A DNA stretch of 64,000 nucleotides from positions 1,488,001 through 1,552,000 of the forward strand of contig NZ_CP090376.1 of NCBI RefSeq assembly GCF_022836875.1, in the 5' to 3' direction. This document shows positions 24,924 through 34,102 of the stretch, in pieces. The notes beneath the pieces were generated by a model, which ran no database searches, was not told the DNA's origin, and was given only the letters and a program-made list of their open reading frames with translations. The DNA comes from Flavobacterium enshiense (GTDB taxonomy: Bacteria > Bacteroidota > Bacteroidia > Flavobacteriales > Flavobacteriaceae). The position numbers and the translations under genes are program-made. Every line of letters starts with the position of its first letter. Position 1 is the first letter of the stretch.

Positions 24924-25015
24924 GTTTTTGGTAGTTCCAGTTATAGACTGAAATTTCATTTTACCACGCAGAAACTAATTTTTCGGGTATTTACACAATA
25001 AAATAAAAGTGCAGC

Positions 25016-25046
25016 AAAAAAAAGCGACCCTAAGGTCGCTTTTTTA
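25016..25046 (-). terminator. Terminator after the DUF4369 lipoprotein gene
   Basis: A 7-bp GC-rich stem (AGCGACC / GGTCGCT) with a four-base loop and T-runs on both strands; it ends directly at the gene's stop codon. Confidence 0.75.
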
Positions 25047-25769
25047 TTAATTCTGTGTTTGTTCCAGTTTCTTTCTTTCGGTAATAAAAGTAGTAAGCTG
25101 TTTGCCATATTTGGATTTGGCTACTTCCGGAGACATTGATTTTTGGATGGTATCCAAATATTTGATGTTTGCGTCGTGTATTTCGGTTAAAGCAATATAA
25201 GGCGCTACTTCGTGTTTTCCGTTGTTTACGGCGAAATTAATAGCGTCCAGATAGTTTCTGACTGTTAATTTATCGGCACGTTGGTTTAGACTGTCTAATT
25301 TTTGAGCGTTGTTTACTTTTTTAGCCAATAGCGAAAGACTTAATGTCTTGTTTTGCTCGTCATTATAACGCATACGGATTTTCATGAAATCGCTGTACAA
25401 GTCATTGTTTTTTGAACCGGTGATTTTTGCTTTTGCGTAAAACTCTTTTAGTGTTGTTTCAATAGTCATCGTTCCTGGCTCAGCAAAAAACGGTAAAACG
25501 TTGTCTATTGATTTAGAAACGCCTCGGTTTAAGGTTAAATAAAGCATTTCAGGCTCGCTTATCTGAAGTTCGCTTTTGAAATTGGAATCACCTTCTACAG
25601 TAATGCTGTCAAGTGTTACTAATGATGTATCGACGATATGTTGTATGTATAATTTACCCTGTTTCAATCCTTCTACTTTTCCGGAAAGGTGCAAATTTTT
25701 ATCACTTTCTTTTTTATCGCAGGCAACTAAAGCTGTTAGCGCCAAAGCTGCAATAAGTAATTTTTTCAT
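25047..25769 (-). CDS. DUF4369 domain lipoprotein
   Basis: A 240-residue protein. A lipoprotein signal peptide with lipobox LVAC (Cys about residue 17) is followed by acidic/basic residues (DKKESDKN). A DUF4369 domain covers about residues 26-120: LHLSGKVEGLKQGKLYIQHI, DSITVEGDSNF and EPEMLYLTLNRG. In Bacteroidota this domain usually precedes a thioredoxin domain; here the C-terminal half is only helical and has no CxxC. It is probably anchored in the outer or inner membrane facing the periplasm. Function unknown. Confidence 0.82.
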   Translation of the reverse strand: MKKLLIAALALTALVACDKKESDKNLHLSGKVEGLKQGKLYIQHIVDTSLVTLDSITVEGDSNFKSELQISEPEMLYLTLNRGVSKSIDNVLPFFAEPGTMTIETTLKEFYAKAKITGSKNNDLYSDFMKIRMRYNDEQNKTLSLSLLAKKVNNAQKLDSLNQRADKLTVRNYLDAINFAVNNGKHEVAPYIALTEIHDANIKYLDTIQKSMSPEVAKSKYGKQLTTFITERKKLEQTQN

Positions 25770-25865
25770 GCTTTTTTGTTTAATGGCTGCAAAGTAAAGA
25801 AAATAAATTGAAACGCCTATTAATTAACGTTTGGACAGTTTTCCAAGCCGATATTATTAAATGAA

Positions 25866-25896
25866 AATCCCCGAAATACATAGCATGTCGGGGATT
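25866..25896 (-). terminator. Terminator after the M61 peptidase gene
   Basis: A 9-bp stem (AATCCCCGA / TCGGGGATT) with a 13-base loop, followed on the minus strand by TTTCATTT. It lies 20 bp past the stop of the M61 gene. Confidence 0.65.
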
Positions 25897-25916
25897 ATTT
25901 TTGTTGTAACAGGTCG

Positions 25917-27773
25917 TTAGCCTTTCAACCAGCTTTCTCTTAATTTAGTCTTACTGTTATCGGTTGCCTGATAGCCTTCAATCTCATCAGTCGGAAGCGA
26001 TATTTTTCCTTTTAGAGTTTGTTCTTTACCTGCACGTTTGATTTTTACGGTTATTGGGTCGCCTTCTTTCCACTCAGAGCTAGACATAAGCAAATCGTAA
26101 ATGTTGTCCAGATTATAGTTGGTGTCGTTAACAGCTAAAATCGTATCGTCATGTTTGATTCCAAGTGCTGTCATGAATTTGTTCAAATCACCGTCCGGAA
26201 GAACTTTGATTTCTTTTGTTGAGGGATCTACTGTAATGTATGGAGTCGTTTGATCTTTAATAAAAGGGTTGCCCGGCTTTTTAACCTTAGCATTGGTAAC
26301 GCCCATTTTTGCAAAATACTTATCGTAAGGAATCGGAGTTTCGCCGGCAACGTATGTTTTAAGGAATTCACCAACCGCAGGGTAAGTCAATGAAGTGATT
26401 TTTGCAAACAGTTCGTCGTCGTTGAATGGTTTTTTAGTTCCGTATTCCGATGATAAAGCATGCATCAAATCTAAAATACCTTTTTCTCCGTTGCTGCTTT
26501 CTCTCATTTGAATGTCAATACACATGGCAATTAAGGCTCCTTTCAGGTATACATTGTAGTAAGAATCTTTGTATTGTTTGTCAAGGATGTTTTTACTCAT
26601 GGTCGTAAATGGCATCTTTTCGTCGAAACGTTTGGATTGCTCTATTTTGTCCACCATTCTGTTGTAAAATTCGTCTTCAGTAATTAAACCTTGGTTTACC
26701 TGGAAAAGATTTGCGAAATATTCAGTAACCCCTTCATACATCCATAAATGCTCAGACATTTTAGGATTGTTGAAATCGAAATACTGGATTTCATTCGAAT
26801 GAACGGTAAGCGGAGTTACAATATGGAAGAACTCATGCGAAACCACGTCTTTCAATTGTTCTAATAATGCTGCTTTTGGCATCATCTCAGGCATAACAAC
26901 AGTTGTGGATGTAGTATGCTCCAGAGCTCCGAACCCTTTAGCGTCGGCTTTTTTCATATCCGACAAATACAATAAGACGCTGTATTTTTTAGTCGAATTC
27001 ACAGGGCCTAAGAATTTTTTCTGAGCGCGCATCATGGTTTCCATGGCCGGAGTTATGTCTGCCGCCTTGTAGTTTCCGTTTGGAGAATATACGCTGATCA
27101 GGATTTCCATGTCATCCACCTTAAATGTTGTATAATCCGGTTCGGAATACATAATCGGATGGTCAACCAATTCGGCATAACGGGCAGCGGTAAATATATC
27201 CCTGTCGTTACTTGTGTCAGTGTCGGTCAGGGATGTCGCCCCCCATAAATTGGCCGGGTGCGAAACGGTAACTTTATATGGTAACTCGGATTTACCTTCA
27301 AAATAACCTATAAAACCATGTGTGTTTATCATGAAGTTTTTACCGGCAGCAATATTGGTCCCGGCTGGAGAGAACACGTCTTTACCTCCAATACCGCCGG
27401 AAGTTTCTGTGTCAAACGAGTCATTTACAAGGTAAGTCAGTTTGCTTATTTTTTTTGCATCGGATATTGTCCAGGAATTCTCGTCTTTTTTTGTCACTGA
27501 TAAAGGATTTCCTTTTGCATCAAAAGCTTTTACATCTTCGATGAATCTACCGTAATTGTCTTCAGAATAAGTTCCGGGAACGGTCTTAGGTATGTGGAAC
27601 GTCGTCGTCTCGGAGGTAAAGGCAGGCGGTGTGATTGTTACCATCACTTTGTCATCGTTTACGTTTACCAAGTCAATAGCGACGCCAACATCGTTTGTTT
27701 TTGAAGTTCCTTGCGCTGTTTTACAACTTACAAGTATTGCGGCTAATGCCAACGTGCAAATAAATTTTTTCAT
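25917..27773 (-). CDS. M61 family metallopeptidase with PDZ domain, lipoprotein
   Basis: A 618-residue glycyl-aminopeptidase-like zinc protease. It has a lipoprotein signal (LVSC, Cys about residue 17), an N-terminal beta domain with HIPKTVPGTYSEDNYGRF, and a gluzincin domain with the HExxH site VVSHEFFHIVTPL and downstream glutamate in MYEGVTEYFANLF. A C-terminal PDZ-like domain shows GIKHDDTILAVNDTNYNLDN. The length fits M61 enzymes. It is probably displayed on the outer membrane and may trim peptides. It lies downstream of the DUF2805 gene on the same strand but is separated by a terminator. Confidence 0.9.
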   Translation of the reverse strand: MKKFICTLALAAILVSCKTAQGTSKTNDVGVAIDLVNVNDDKVMVTITPPAFTSETTTFHIPKTVPGTYSEDNYGRFIEDVKAFDAKGNPLSVTKKDENSWTISDAKKISKLTYLVNDSFDTETSGGIGGKDVFSPAGTNIAAGKNFMINTHGFIGYFEGKSELPYKVTVSHPANLWGATSLTDTDTSNDRDIFTAARYAELVDHPIMYSEPDYTTFKVDDMEILISVYSPNGNYKAADITPAMETMMRAQKKFLGPVNSTKKYSVLLYLSDMKKADAKGFGALEHTTSTTVVMPEMMPKAALLEQLKDVVSHEFFHIVTPLTVHSNEIQYFDFNNPKMSEHLWMYEGVTEYFANLFQVNQGLITEDEFYNRMVDKIEQSKRFDEKMPFTTMSKNILDKQYKDSYYNVYLKGALIAMCIDIQMRESSNGEKGILDLMHALSSEYGTKKPFNDDELFAKITSLTYPAVGEFLKTYVAGETPIPYDKYFAKMGVTNAKVKKPGNPFIKDQTTPYITVDPSTKEIKVLPDGDLNKFMTALGIKHDDTILAVNDTNYNLDNIYDLLMSSSEWKEGDPITVKIKRAGKEQTLKGKISLPTDEIEGYQATDNSKTKLRESWLKG

Positions 27774-27835
27774 TATTTATGTTTTGATGAATAATATGTA
27801 GCTGAGCTTCTTTTTTTGTTACAGTTTTACTTGAA

Positions 27836-27870
27836 TTAAAAAAAATCCTCCTGTTAAAGGAGGATTTTTT
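27836..27870 (-). terminator. Terminator after the DUF2805 gene
   Basis: A 9-bp stem (AATCCTCCT / AGGAGGATT) with T-runs on both strands, ending at the gene's stop codon. Confidence 0.75.
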
Positions 27871-28152
27871 TTAATCCATTTTATTTTTAAAATAATACTT
27901 GCTGTCTAAATCGTCGTCCTCGAGATCGTTAAATTTTTGAGGTTTTGGTTTTGGTTTACTTGCAGTGACTTTTTTCTTCCAAAGTTCGAAATTGTCTTTT
28001 GACAATTTTTTTCGCATCGTTTCAGTAACATCATTTTCTGAAATCCCAAATTCTTCTTTTATTACTTCAAAAGGTTTTTTTTCCTCTTGTGCCATGGTAA
28101 CAATACGATTTAATGTCTCATGGTCCATTTCTGAAATTTTACTTTTTTTCAT
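27871..28152 (-). CDS. DUF2805 / TIGR03643 family protein
   Basis: A 93-residue protein. The first 60 residues form a helix-turn-helix-like domain: MDHETLNRIVTMAQEEKKPF, FEVIKEEFGISENDV and FELWKKKV, the pattern of DUF2805. The tail is charged and low complexity (SKPKPKPQKF, LEDDDLDSKYYF). The family is small and found in marine and flavobacterial genomes; DNA or RNA binding is plausible from the fold but not shown. The 153-bp gap upstream shows no gene. Confidence 0.8.
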   Translation of the reverse strand: MKKSKISEMDHETLNRIVTMAQEEKKPFEVIKEEFGISENDVTETMRKKLSKDNFELWKKKVTASKPKPKPQKFNDLEDDDLDSKYYFKNKMD

Positions 28153-28305
28153 CAGATGAAAAATTAATTCAATAATAAGTTTTAATAATATTTAAAAGTT
28201 CAATACTCAATATTACTAAAAAAATGGATTTGTAAATCGCGGACTTTTATTTTTTTTGAATTTTCAAAAATTCGTCACAAAAAAGATTTCTATTTGCGTT
28301 TTGTA

Positions 28306-28905
28306 TTAAAAAATGGTTCGAAAGGTGAGGTTTATTCGCTGTTTGATGGGTTTTGATGTTTTAGGGATTTGATGTTTCCAATAATGTTGTGTGGTGCCTT
28401 TCATTAATAGCAGGCTTCCGTTTTCCAATACGATATTTTGTTTTTGGTCTTTTAGGGTATTGTGTTTTAATTGAAAGATTCGCTGTTCTCCGAAACTTAC
28501 CGAAGCAATAACGGGGTTTTGTCCCAATTCTTTTTCGTTGTCGGCGTGCCAGCCGTTGCTGTCTTTGCCGTCTCGGTATAAATTGAGCAGCACTGAAGAA
28601 AATGAATGCCCTGTGGTTTTTTCCGCTTTCGATTTAATTTTCAATAAAAGTTCGTTCCACACGTGAGGAAGCATAGTGATATTTGAGTAGGAATAAGGTT
28701 TGCCTTCGTTGCCAAAGAAAGCTGTCAATCTGGGTTGTTTGTATGTTTTTCCGAAAATGGTAATGTCGTCCTGTTGCCATGGAATTTCAGTCAGGAGTTG
28801 TTGAAATAAAACGTTTGCCTCAATTTCTGAGAAGAAATTCGGGTAGTATTCGATTTCGGCATCAGGTAAATCGAAGACAATTTTATCGGTTGCGAATAAA
28901 TCCAT
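28306..28905 (-). CDS. AlkB-like alpha-ketoglutarate-dependent dioxygenase
   Basis: Fe(II)/2-oxoglutarate dioxygenase that removes alkyl groups from nucleic acid bases. The iron site is visible: HxD in GWHADNEKELG, the distal His in GTTQHYWKHQIP, and the 2-oxoglutarate Arg in RINLTFR at the C-terminus. PRLTAFFG and LNLYRDG match the nucleotide recognition lid and strand of AlkB homologues (ALKBH2/3-like). Length is 199 residues. A perfect -7 element sits four bases ahead of the ATG, so the transcript may be leaderless. Confidence 0.9.
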   Translation of the reverse strand: MDLFATDKIVFDLPDAEIEYYPNFFSEIEANVLFQQLLTEIPWQQDDITIFGKTYKQPRLTAFFGNEGKPYSYSNITMLPHVWNELLLKIKSKAEKTTGHSFSSVLLNLYRDGKDSNGWHADNEKELGQNPVIASVSFGEQRIFQLKHNTLKDQKQNIVLENGSLLLMKGTTQHYWKHQIPKTSKPIKQRINLTFRTIF

Positions 28906-28909
28906 GTTT

Positions 28910-28917
28910 CAAAAATA
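28910..28917 (-). promoter_or_regulatory. -7 promoter element abutting the alkB-like start
   Basis: On the minus strand TATTTTTG (exact TAnnTTTG) is followed by four bases (AAAC) and then ATG. Initiation at the usual distance would begin at or next to the start codon. Confidence 0.5.
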
Positions 28918-28933
28918 AAAAAAGAGGAAGGGG

Positions 28934-29827
28934 TTATTTTTGTTTAAAATTGACATTCATTATGATAACTGCTGTAATGATAAGCAGAATTCCAATCCAT
29001 TGACTTAAAACTACAGTTTCATTCAAAATGAAATAGGCCATCATTACAGAAACAGGCAATTCCAAAGACGAAACAATACTGCCTAAACCAATCCCTGTGT
29101 TTGGAAAACCGGCATTCATTAGCAGAGGGGGAATGATAGTCCCGAAAAGAGACAGGATAATTCCCCATTTCATGAAGATATTGATATTATAAGGAGTAGT
29201 CTGGGTGGCTATCGCAAATCCCAAAACAATGATAGTTCCTCCTAAAAGCATGTACAGACTTCGTTGTGCCGATGAGATGCCGATTGCGATTCGGTTGGCC
29301 GTAAACATGGTTGTAGTGAAGGATATTGCAGCTAATATTCCCCAAACGATGCCTCGCCAATCCAGCTGAATGTTTGTTTTTATCAAATTAGTCGCTAAGA
29401 CGGTTCCGATTAAAACGATAGCCACAGCTGCTGTTTTTTGCAATGACGGTTTCTTTTTATCGAGTATCCATTCCAGTAAAACACCCATCCAGACTGTTTG
29501 CATCAACAATACAATCCCAATGGAAACCGGAATGTATTTTACAGCAAGATAATAGAAAATACCAGTCATTCCAGTGGAAGTTCCGGCAAGCATCAGATGG
29601 AAAATATTACGTTTGGAGGCGTTTATTACTTCGTCTCTTTTTTTAGTTTTCTGGAAGTAATTGATAATTAATATACCAATGATCCCTAATATGAATTGAG
29701 AGGAAAGAACCTCGGCGGTCGTATAATTTTCTTTGTAGGCTAATTTTACGAAAGTAGCAAGCATACCATAGCTTGTAGCGCCTATGCCTACCAGGAAAGC
29801 TCCTTTGATTGCTTTGTTTTTGATCAT
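28934..29827 (-). CDS. EamA/DMT-superfamily transporter
   Basis: A 297-residue membrane protein with ten predicted helices in two EamA repeats. It starts KGAFLVGIGATSYGMLATFV. The second repeat begins near residue 155 (WRGIVWGILAAISFTTTMFT), and the family glutamate region LGSIVSSLELPVSVMMAYF is near the end. Members export amino acids, nucleobases or other metabolites; the substrate cannot be predicted. The 28-bp gap to the alkB-like gene carries that gene's promoter, so the two may be separate units. Confidence 0.87.
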   Translation of the reverse strand: MIKNKAIKGAFLVGIGATSYGMLATFVKLAYKENYTTAEVLSSQFILGIIGILIINYFQKTKKRDEVINASKRNIFHLMLAGTSTGMTGIFYYLAVKYIPVSIGIVLLMQTVWMGVLLEWILDKKKPSLQKTAAVAIVLIGTVLATNLIKTNIQLDWRGIVWGILAAISFTTTMFTANRIAIGISSAQRSLYMLLGGTIIVLGFAIATQTTPYNINIFMKWGIILSLFGTIIPPLLMNAGFPNTGIGLGSIVSSLELPVSVMMAYFILNETVVLSQWIGILLIITAVIIMNVNFKQK

Positions 29828-29964
29828 TATTTCAATTTTGGCCAGTAAAGATAAGTGATTTGGATTGTTTTAAGCCTATAACTCGTTTCAACTATAAGGA
29901 CTGCCTGCTGTTTTGTCTGCTGCTGCAATGTTGCTGATTTAACTGTTTTTTTGGAGGTAGGTTG

Positions 29965-29996
29965 CAATAAAAAACCCGCAAGTTTATTGCGGGTTT
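29965..29996 (-). terminator. Terminator after htpG
   Basis: A 10-bp perfect stem (AAACCCGCAA / TTGCGGGTTT) followed on the minus strand by a T-run. It lies 6 bp past the htpG stop. Confidence 0.8.
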
Positions 29997-30002
29997 GTTT
30001 TT

Positions 30003-31883
30003 TTATTTGATCAATTCGAAACTGCGCTTTACAAAGGCTGTCAGGTCTTCACCTTTTAATAAGCCTTGTGACAGTTTTGCTAAATCCAGAGCTTGTTTTA
30101 CCAAGTTTTCCTGAGTTGTTTTGTCTTTTTCGTTTAATATAGCTGATGCCAAATCCGAATTGGTGTTCACTACCAGATTGTACATTTCAGGGAAGTTGCC
30201 CATGCCGAACATTCCGCCGCCGCCGGACTGACTCATTTCTTTCATACGACGCATGAATTCCGGTTGTGTAATCATGAACGGAGCCGCTTTGCTGTCTAAA
30301 GATTCCAGTTGTACCGTATAAGTTGTAGCCGGTACAATACCTTCAACGGCTGTTTTTAAACTTTCTTGTTCTTCATCGGAAAGTTTTGAAATTGCACTTT
30401 CTTCTTTTTTGATCAAACTGTCAACGTGATCTGAATCAACACGTACAAACTGAAGATTTTCGTTATCTGCTTCCAGTTTCTGAATCAAATGCGAAACAAT
30501 TGGAGAATCTAATAAAAGCACTTCGTATCCTTTGGCTTCAGCTGCTTCCACATAACTGTGTTGTGCATCATTATTAGAGGCATATAATAGGATTAGCTTT
30601 CCGTCTTTGTCGGTTTGTTTGTCTTTTACAAGCTCTTTTAATTCTTCTAAAGTGTAGAATTTATTGCTAACTGTTGGGTATAATGCAAAGGCGCCAGCTT
30701 TTTCGTAGAATTTAGGTTCCGATAACATTCCGTATTCTAAAACGATTTTGATATCGTTCCATTTCTTTTCGAAATCTTCTCTGTTTTCAGTGAATAATGA
30801 TTTTAGCTTGTCGGCTACTTTACGGGTAATATAGTTTGATATTTTCTTAACGGCGCCGTCAGCCTGTAAATAGGAACGAGATACGTTTAACGGAATGTCC
30901 GGAGAATCGATCACTCCTTTCAGCATGGTTAAGAATTCAGGTACGATACCTTCCACGTTATCTGTAACATATACCTGGTTTTGGTATAATTGGATTTTAT
31001 CTTTCTGAATCTGTAAATCGGCCGACATTTTTGGGAAATACAAAATCCCTGTCAAGTTGAACGGATAATCCACATTAAGATGAATGTTGAATAGAGGTTC
31101 GTCAAACTGCATCGGATACAATTCACGATAGAAATCTTTGTAATCATCATCATTTAATTCGGTAGGCTGCTTTGTCCATGCCGGAGTCGGATTATTGATG
31201 ATGTTGTCAACCTCAATCTCTTCCATGTTTTCTTCTTCTCCTACACCGTAAGCTTTTTGTTCTTTGCGGGTTCCGAATTTAATCGGCACAGGCATGAATT
31301 TGTTGTATTTGGTCAAAAGCTGACGGATTTTGGAATCATCTAAAAACTCCAGTGAGTCTTCTGCAATGTGAAGGATGATTTCGGTTCCGCGGGTTGATTT
31401 GTCGGCTGCTTCCAAAGTGAATTCAGGGCTTCCATCGCAAGTCCAGTGTGCTGCCGGTTCTTCTTTATAGGATTTAGTGATGATTTCCACTTTTTCAGCT
31501 ACCATGAAAGCCGAATAGAAACCTAAGCCAAAATGTCCGATAATGCCGCTGTCTTTAGCCGAATCCTTATACTTCTCAAGAAACTCTTCTGCTCCCGAAA
31601 AGGCAACTTGATTGATGTATTTTTCCACTTCATCGGCAGTCATACCAATACCTTGGTCAATAATATGCAGTTTTTTGGCTTCCTTGTCGATTTTCACTTC
31701 GATAATCGGATTACCATATTCTACAGAAGCTTCGCCAATGCTGGTTAAATGCTTAAGTTTTAAGGTGGCATCTGTTGCATTTGAAACCAATTCACGAAGG
31801 AAAATCTCGTGATCACTATATAAGAACTTTTTGATTAACGGGAAGATGTTTTCTACCGATACATTAATTTTTCCTGTTGTCAT
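30003..31883 (-). CDS. htpG: Molecular chaperone HtpG (Hsp90)
   Basis: ATP-dependent cytosolic chaperone. The GHKL ATPase domain is at the N-terminus: FLRELVSNATDAT, DQGIGMTADEVEKYINQVA and GHFGLGFYSAFMVAEKVEI. The middle domain contains ILYFPKMSADLQ, YVTDNVEGIVPEFL and NVSRSYLQ, with the dimerisation domain at the end. The 626-residue length is typical. It is transcribed alone with a strong terminator. No heat-shock operator (CIRCE) is seen upstream. Confidence 0.95.
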   Translation of the reverse strand: MTTGKINVSVENIFPLIKKFLYSDHEIFLRELVSNATDATLKLKHLTSIGEASVEYGNPIIEVKIDKEAKKLHIIDQGIGMTADEVEKYINQVAFSGAEEFLEKYKDSAKDSGIIGHFGLGFYSAFMVAEKVEIITKSYKEEPAAHWTCDGSPEFTLEAADKSTRGTEIILHIAEDSLEFLDDSKIRQLLTKYNKFMPVPIKFGTRKEQKAYGVGEEENMEEIEVDNIINNPTPAWTKQPTELNDDDYKDFYRELYPMQFDEPLFNIHLNVDYPFNLTGILYFPKMSADLQIQKDKIQLYQNQVYVTDNVEGIVPEFLTMLKGVIDSPDIPLNVSRSYLQADGAVKKISNYITRKVADKLKSLFTENREDFEKKWNDIKIVLEYGMLSEPKFYEKAGAFALYPTVSNKFYTLEELKELVKDKQTDKDGKLILLYASNNDAQHSYVEAAEAKGYEVLLLDSPIVSHLIQKLEADNENLQFVRVDSDHVDSLIKKEESAISKLSDEEQESLKTAVEGIVPATTYTVQLESLDSKAAPFMITQPEFMRRMKEMSQSGGGGMFGMGNFPEMYNLVVNTNSDLASAILNEKDKTTQENLVKQALDLAKLSQGLLKGEDLTAFVKRSFELIK

Positions 31884-32040
31884 AGGTATGTTAGTTTTTA
31901 AATTATTTTAGGTTGTGTTTTTACAAATAATATACCATTGCAGATGGTATGTCAAAATGACATTTGCCATATTTTGCTTAAAGTATACTGTTTTTAAGAA
32001 TTTTTTGTAATTTTAAAATCTATATTAAAAAAAGAGAAGT

Positions 32041-32556
32041 ATGAAAAGAGTAGGGCTATTAGTTTGTTTTTTAGCTTTGGCAATTGGTTGTAAATCAGGA
32101 AGTAGCAGTGCAGAAAAACCTCCAAAACCTGCAACGGCCAGTGCATCTAATGCAGTAAAACTGGATACAAAATCGGAGAAAAATCTGAACGGAAACTGGA
32201 AAATTGTCAAAGTTGATTTTCCTGGAAGCGGTTATTTCAAGGTAAACGCGTTTGGTATTGCCGAACCAAAGTGTTTTGAAGGCAGTGCTTGGACTTTTGT
32301 TCAGAACAATAATACCGGAACGGTTACTTTAAACCAGTCAGGTTGTCCGTCGTTTACATCGGCTATTAAATGGCAGGTAAGTAAAGAAGGTCAATTTGGT
32401 TTGAAATTTATCGGTGAAGGAACAAAAGCCAAAAACCAGACACAAGGGTATTGGTCTAAGTTTCAGAATGCAACAGAGCAATCGTTTGAGTTGGTTGATG
32501 TTGTCGATATAGCCGGACAGAAGAAAAATGTGACCTATTATTTTCAGAGAAACTAA
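32041..32556 (+). CDS. Lipocalin-like lipoprotein
   Basis: A 171-residue protein with a lipoprotein signal (residues 1-17, AIGC) and a Ser/Pro/Ala-rich linker. A compact beta domain follows: NLNGNWKIVKVDFPG, CFEGSAWTFVQNN, TGTVTLNQSGC and KWQVSKEGQFGLKF, the lipocalin-like pattern frequent in Bacteroidota. Two cysteines could form a disulfide. It precedes an OmpA-family lipoprotein by 18 bp in the same direction. Ligand and role unknown. Confidence 0.78.
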   Translation: MKRVGLLVCFLALAIGCKSGSSSAEKPPKPATASASNAVKLDTKSEKNLNGNWKIVKVDFPGSGYFKVNAFGIAEPKCFEGSAWTFVQNNNTGTVTLNQSGCPSFTSAIKWQVSKEGQFGLKFIGEGTKAKNQTQGYWSKFQNATEQSFELVDVVDIAGQKKNVTYYFQRN

Positions 32557-32574
32557 TTATTAAAAGTATTTATC

Positions 32575-33261
32575 ATGAGAACATATAAAATTTCAGCTTT
32601 AGCGATTTTATTACTTGTCAGTACTGTATTTACAAGTTGTAAGACTGCAAACAACACTCAAAAAGGTGCCGCTTATGGTGCTGTGGGAGGCGCGCTTTTA
32701 GGTGCGGGAGTGGGAGCATTGGTAGGAGGTAAAAACAGTGCCGCTTGGGGTGCTGCCATTGGAGCTGCTGTTGGCGGAGGTACCGGAGCAATTATCGGTA
32801 ACAAAATGGACAAACAGGCTCGTGCTATTGATGAAGCATTGCCTAGTGCCGACGTAGAGCGAGTAGGTGAAGCCATTCATATTACCTTAAAAGAAGATGC
32901 AATTCGTTTTGCCACAAACAAATCGACACTTACTCCACAGGCTCAGACAAATTTGGATAAGTTAATACCAATTTTTAATGAATACAAGGATACAAATATT
33001 AATATTTACGGATTTACCGATAATGTTGGTTCAAAAGAATATAATCTGACCCTGTCTCAAAAAAGAGCTGAGGCGGTAAAAGTGTACCTTATTTCAAAGG
33101 GATTGGCTTCGTCCCGATTTGTAACTAAAGGAATGGGGATGGAGCAGCCAATTGCGCCTAATGATACTAAAGAAGGACAAAGTATGAACAGACGTGTGGA
33201 ATTTGCTATTACAGCCAACGAGAAAATGATCCAGGAGGCTAAAAAAGAAGCAGGTAATTAA
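32575..33261 (+). CDS. OmpA family lipoprotein with glycine zipper
   Basis: A 228-residue protein. A lipoprotein signal (FTSC, Cys about residue 22) is followed by two glycine-zipper repeats (GAVGGALLGAGVGALVGG and GAAIGAAVGGGTGAIIGN), which insert into or pack on membrane. A C-terminal OmpA peptidoglycan-binding domain follows: NIYGFTDNVGSKEYNLTLSQ, KRAEAVKVYL and NRRVEFAI. It probably tethers the outer membrane to the cell wall. It is likely co-transcribed with the lipocalin-like gene and ends at a bidirectional terminator. Confidence 0.88.
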   Translation: MRTYKISALAILLLVSTVFTSCKTANNTQKGAAYGAVGGALLGAGVGALVGGKNSAAWGAAIGAAVGGGTGAIIGNKMDKQARAIDEALPSADVERVGEAIHITLKEDAIRFATNKSTLTPQAQTNLDKLIPIFNEYKDTNINIYGFTDNVGSKEYNLTLSQKRAEAVKVYLISKGLASSRFVTKGMGMEQPIAPNDTKEGQSMNRRVEFAITANEKMIQEAKKEAGN

Positions 33262-33284
33262 TTTATAATTATTAGAACAAAAAA

Positions 33285-33311
33285 AATCCCGAGTTAATCG
33301 GGATTTTTTTA
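33285..33311. terminator. Bidirectional terminator between ompA-like and barrel genes
   Basis: An 8-bp stem (AATCCCGA / TCGGGATT) with a five-base loop and T-runs on both strands, between convergent genes. Confidence 0.78.
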
Positions 33312-33336
33312 TTGTAATTATTTTATCATTTAGGAC

Positions 33337-33963
33337 TTATTCTCCGAAAGTATAGGATAATCCAGCGCTCAGGTTATAAATAAGTGTCGATGTTCCGTTA
33401 GGAGTTCCATTAAAAACGGGGTCAGTGTAGGTGTATTTCCCATCAAACCAATAATGCTGGGAGAAATGGACTAATCCCGTAAAATCAATTCCGATGGCAA
33501 GGTTATCGGTAATTGAATACTGCGGATTAATACCAATAATCACATGTCCTATTTCATCAATACCGCCATTCTCAACAGTTATTGATTTTTGCATTGAGTA
33601 TCCTAAGCCCGCATGTGTCATTAAGTTGAACTTACGGTTGTAAAAGTAACTTCTCGAATCCACTAGGTTGGTCAGGTTACAGGCTGCTTGGAAGGAAATC
33701 CTGTTGGAATTAAGGCCCATTTCTTTGGGTGATTCCTGGGTTCTGAATTTGTCAAAACCATAATCTAGTTTTATACCCCAGACTTCTCCAAACATGTATC
33801 TCACGCCGAAATCAAAATGAACAGGATCAATTAGTTTTGGGTCTTTTACTCCGGAGATGCCATAATTGGCATCAATTGAAACATTATTATATGTACGCTG
33901 ACTAAATGCAGATGCCGTACAAAACAATAATAGCAAAATCATTTTTTTAGACATAAATTTCAT
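33337..33963 (-). CDS. Outer membrane beta-barrel protein
   Basis: A 208-residue protein with signal peptide (residues 1-22, ending SAFSQ). The rest alternates aromatic and polar residues in about eight strands (DANYGISGVKDPK, GVRYMFGEVWGIKLDYGFDK, THAGLGYSMQKS, LSAGLSYTFGE with a C-terminal aromatic near the end). This is an OmpA-N/OmpW-like small barrel. It is convergent with the OmpA-type lipoprotein. Specific function unknown. Confidence 0.8.
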   Translation of the reverse strand: MKFMSKKMILLLLFCTASAFSQRTYNNVSIDANYGISGVKDPKLIDPVHFDFGVRYMFGEVWGIKLDYGFDKFRTQESPKEMGLNSNRISFQAACNLTNLVDSRSYFYNRKFNLMTHAGLGYSMQKSITVENGGIDEIGHVIIGINPQYSITDNLAIGIDFTGLVHFSQHYWFDGKYTYTDPVFNGTPNGTSTLIYNLSAGLSYTFGE

Positions 33964-34076
33964 GTGTTTGTAGGATTAATAGTTAAGGGGCGTGCAATAT
34001 TAGATATAAACTTTTAAATATCTGAAGTTTTATTAAAAAAATGGAAACAATAATTCAGATATGGCCCAATAGCAAT

Positions 34077-34084
34077 TAAATTTG
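34077..34084 (+). promoter_or_regulatory. -7 promoter element for the ABC ATPase gene
   Basis: TAAATTTG matches TAnnTTTG and continues GCA; it ends 18 bp before the ATG. Confidence 0.55.
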
Positions 34085-34102
34085 CAAACCTAATAAAAAA
34101 CA

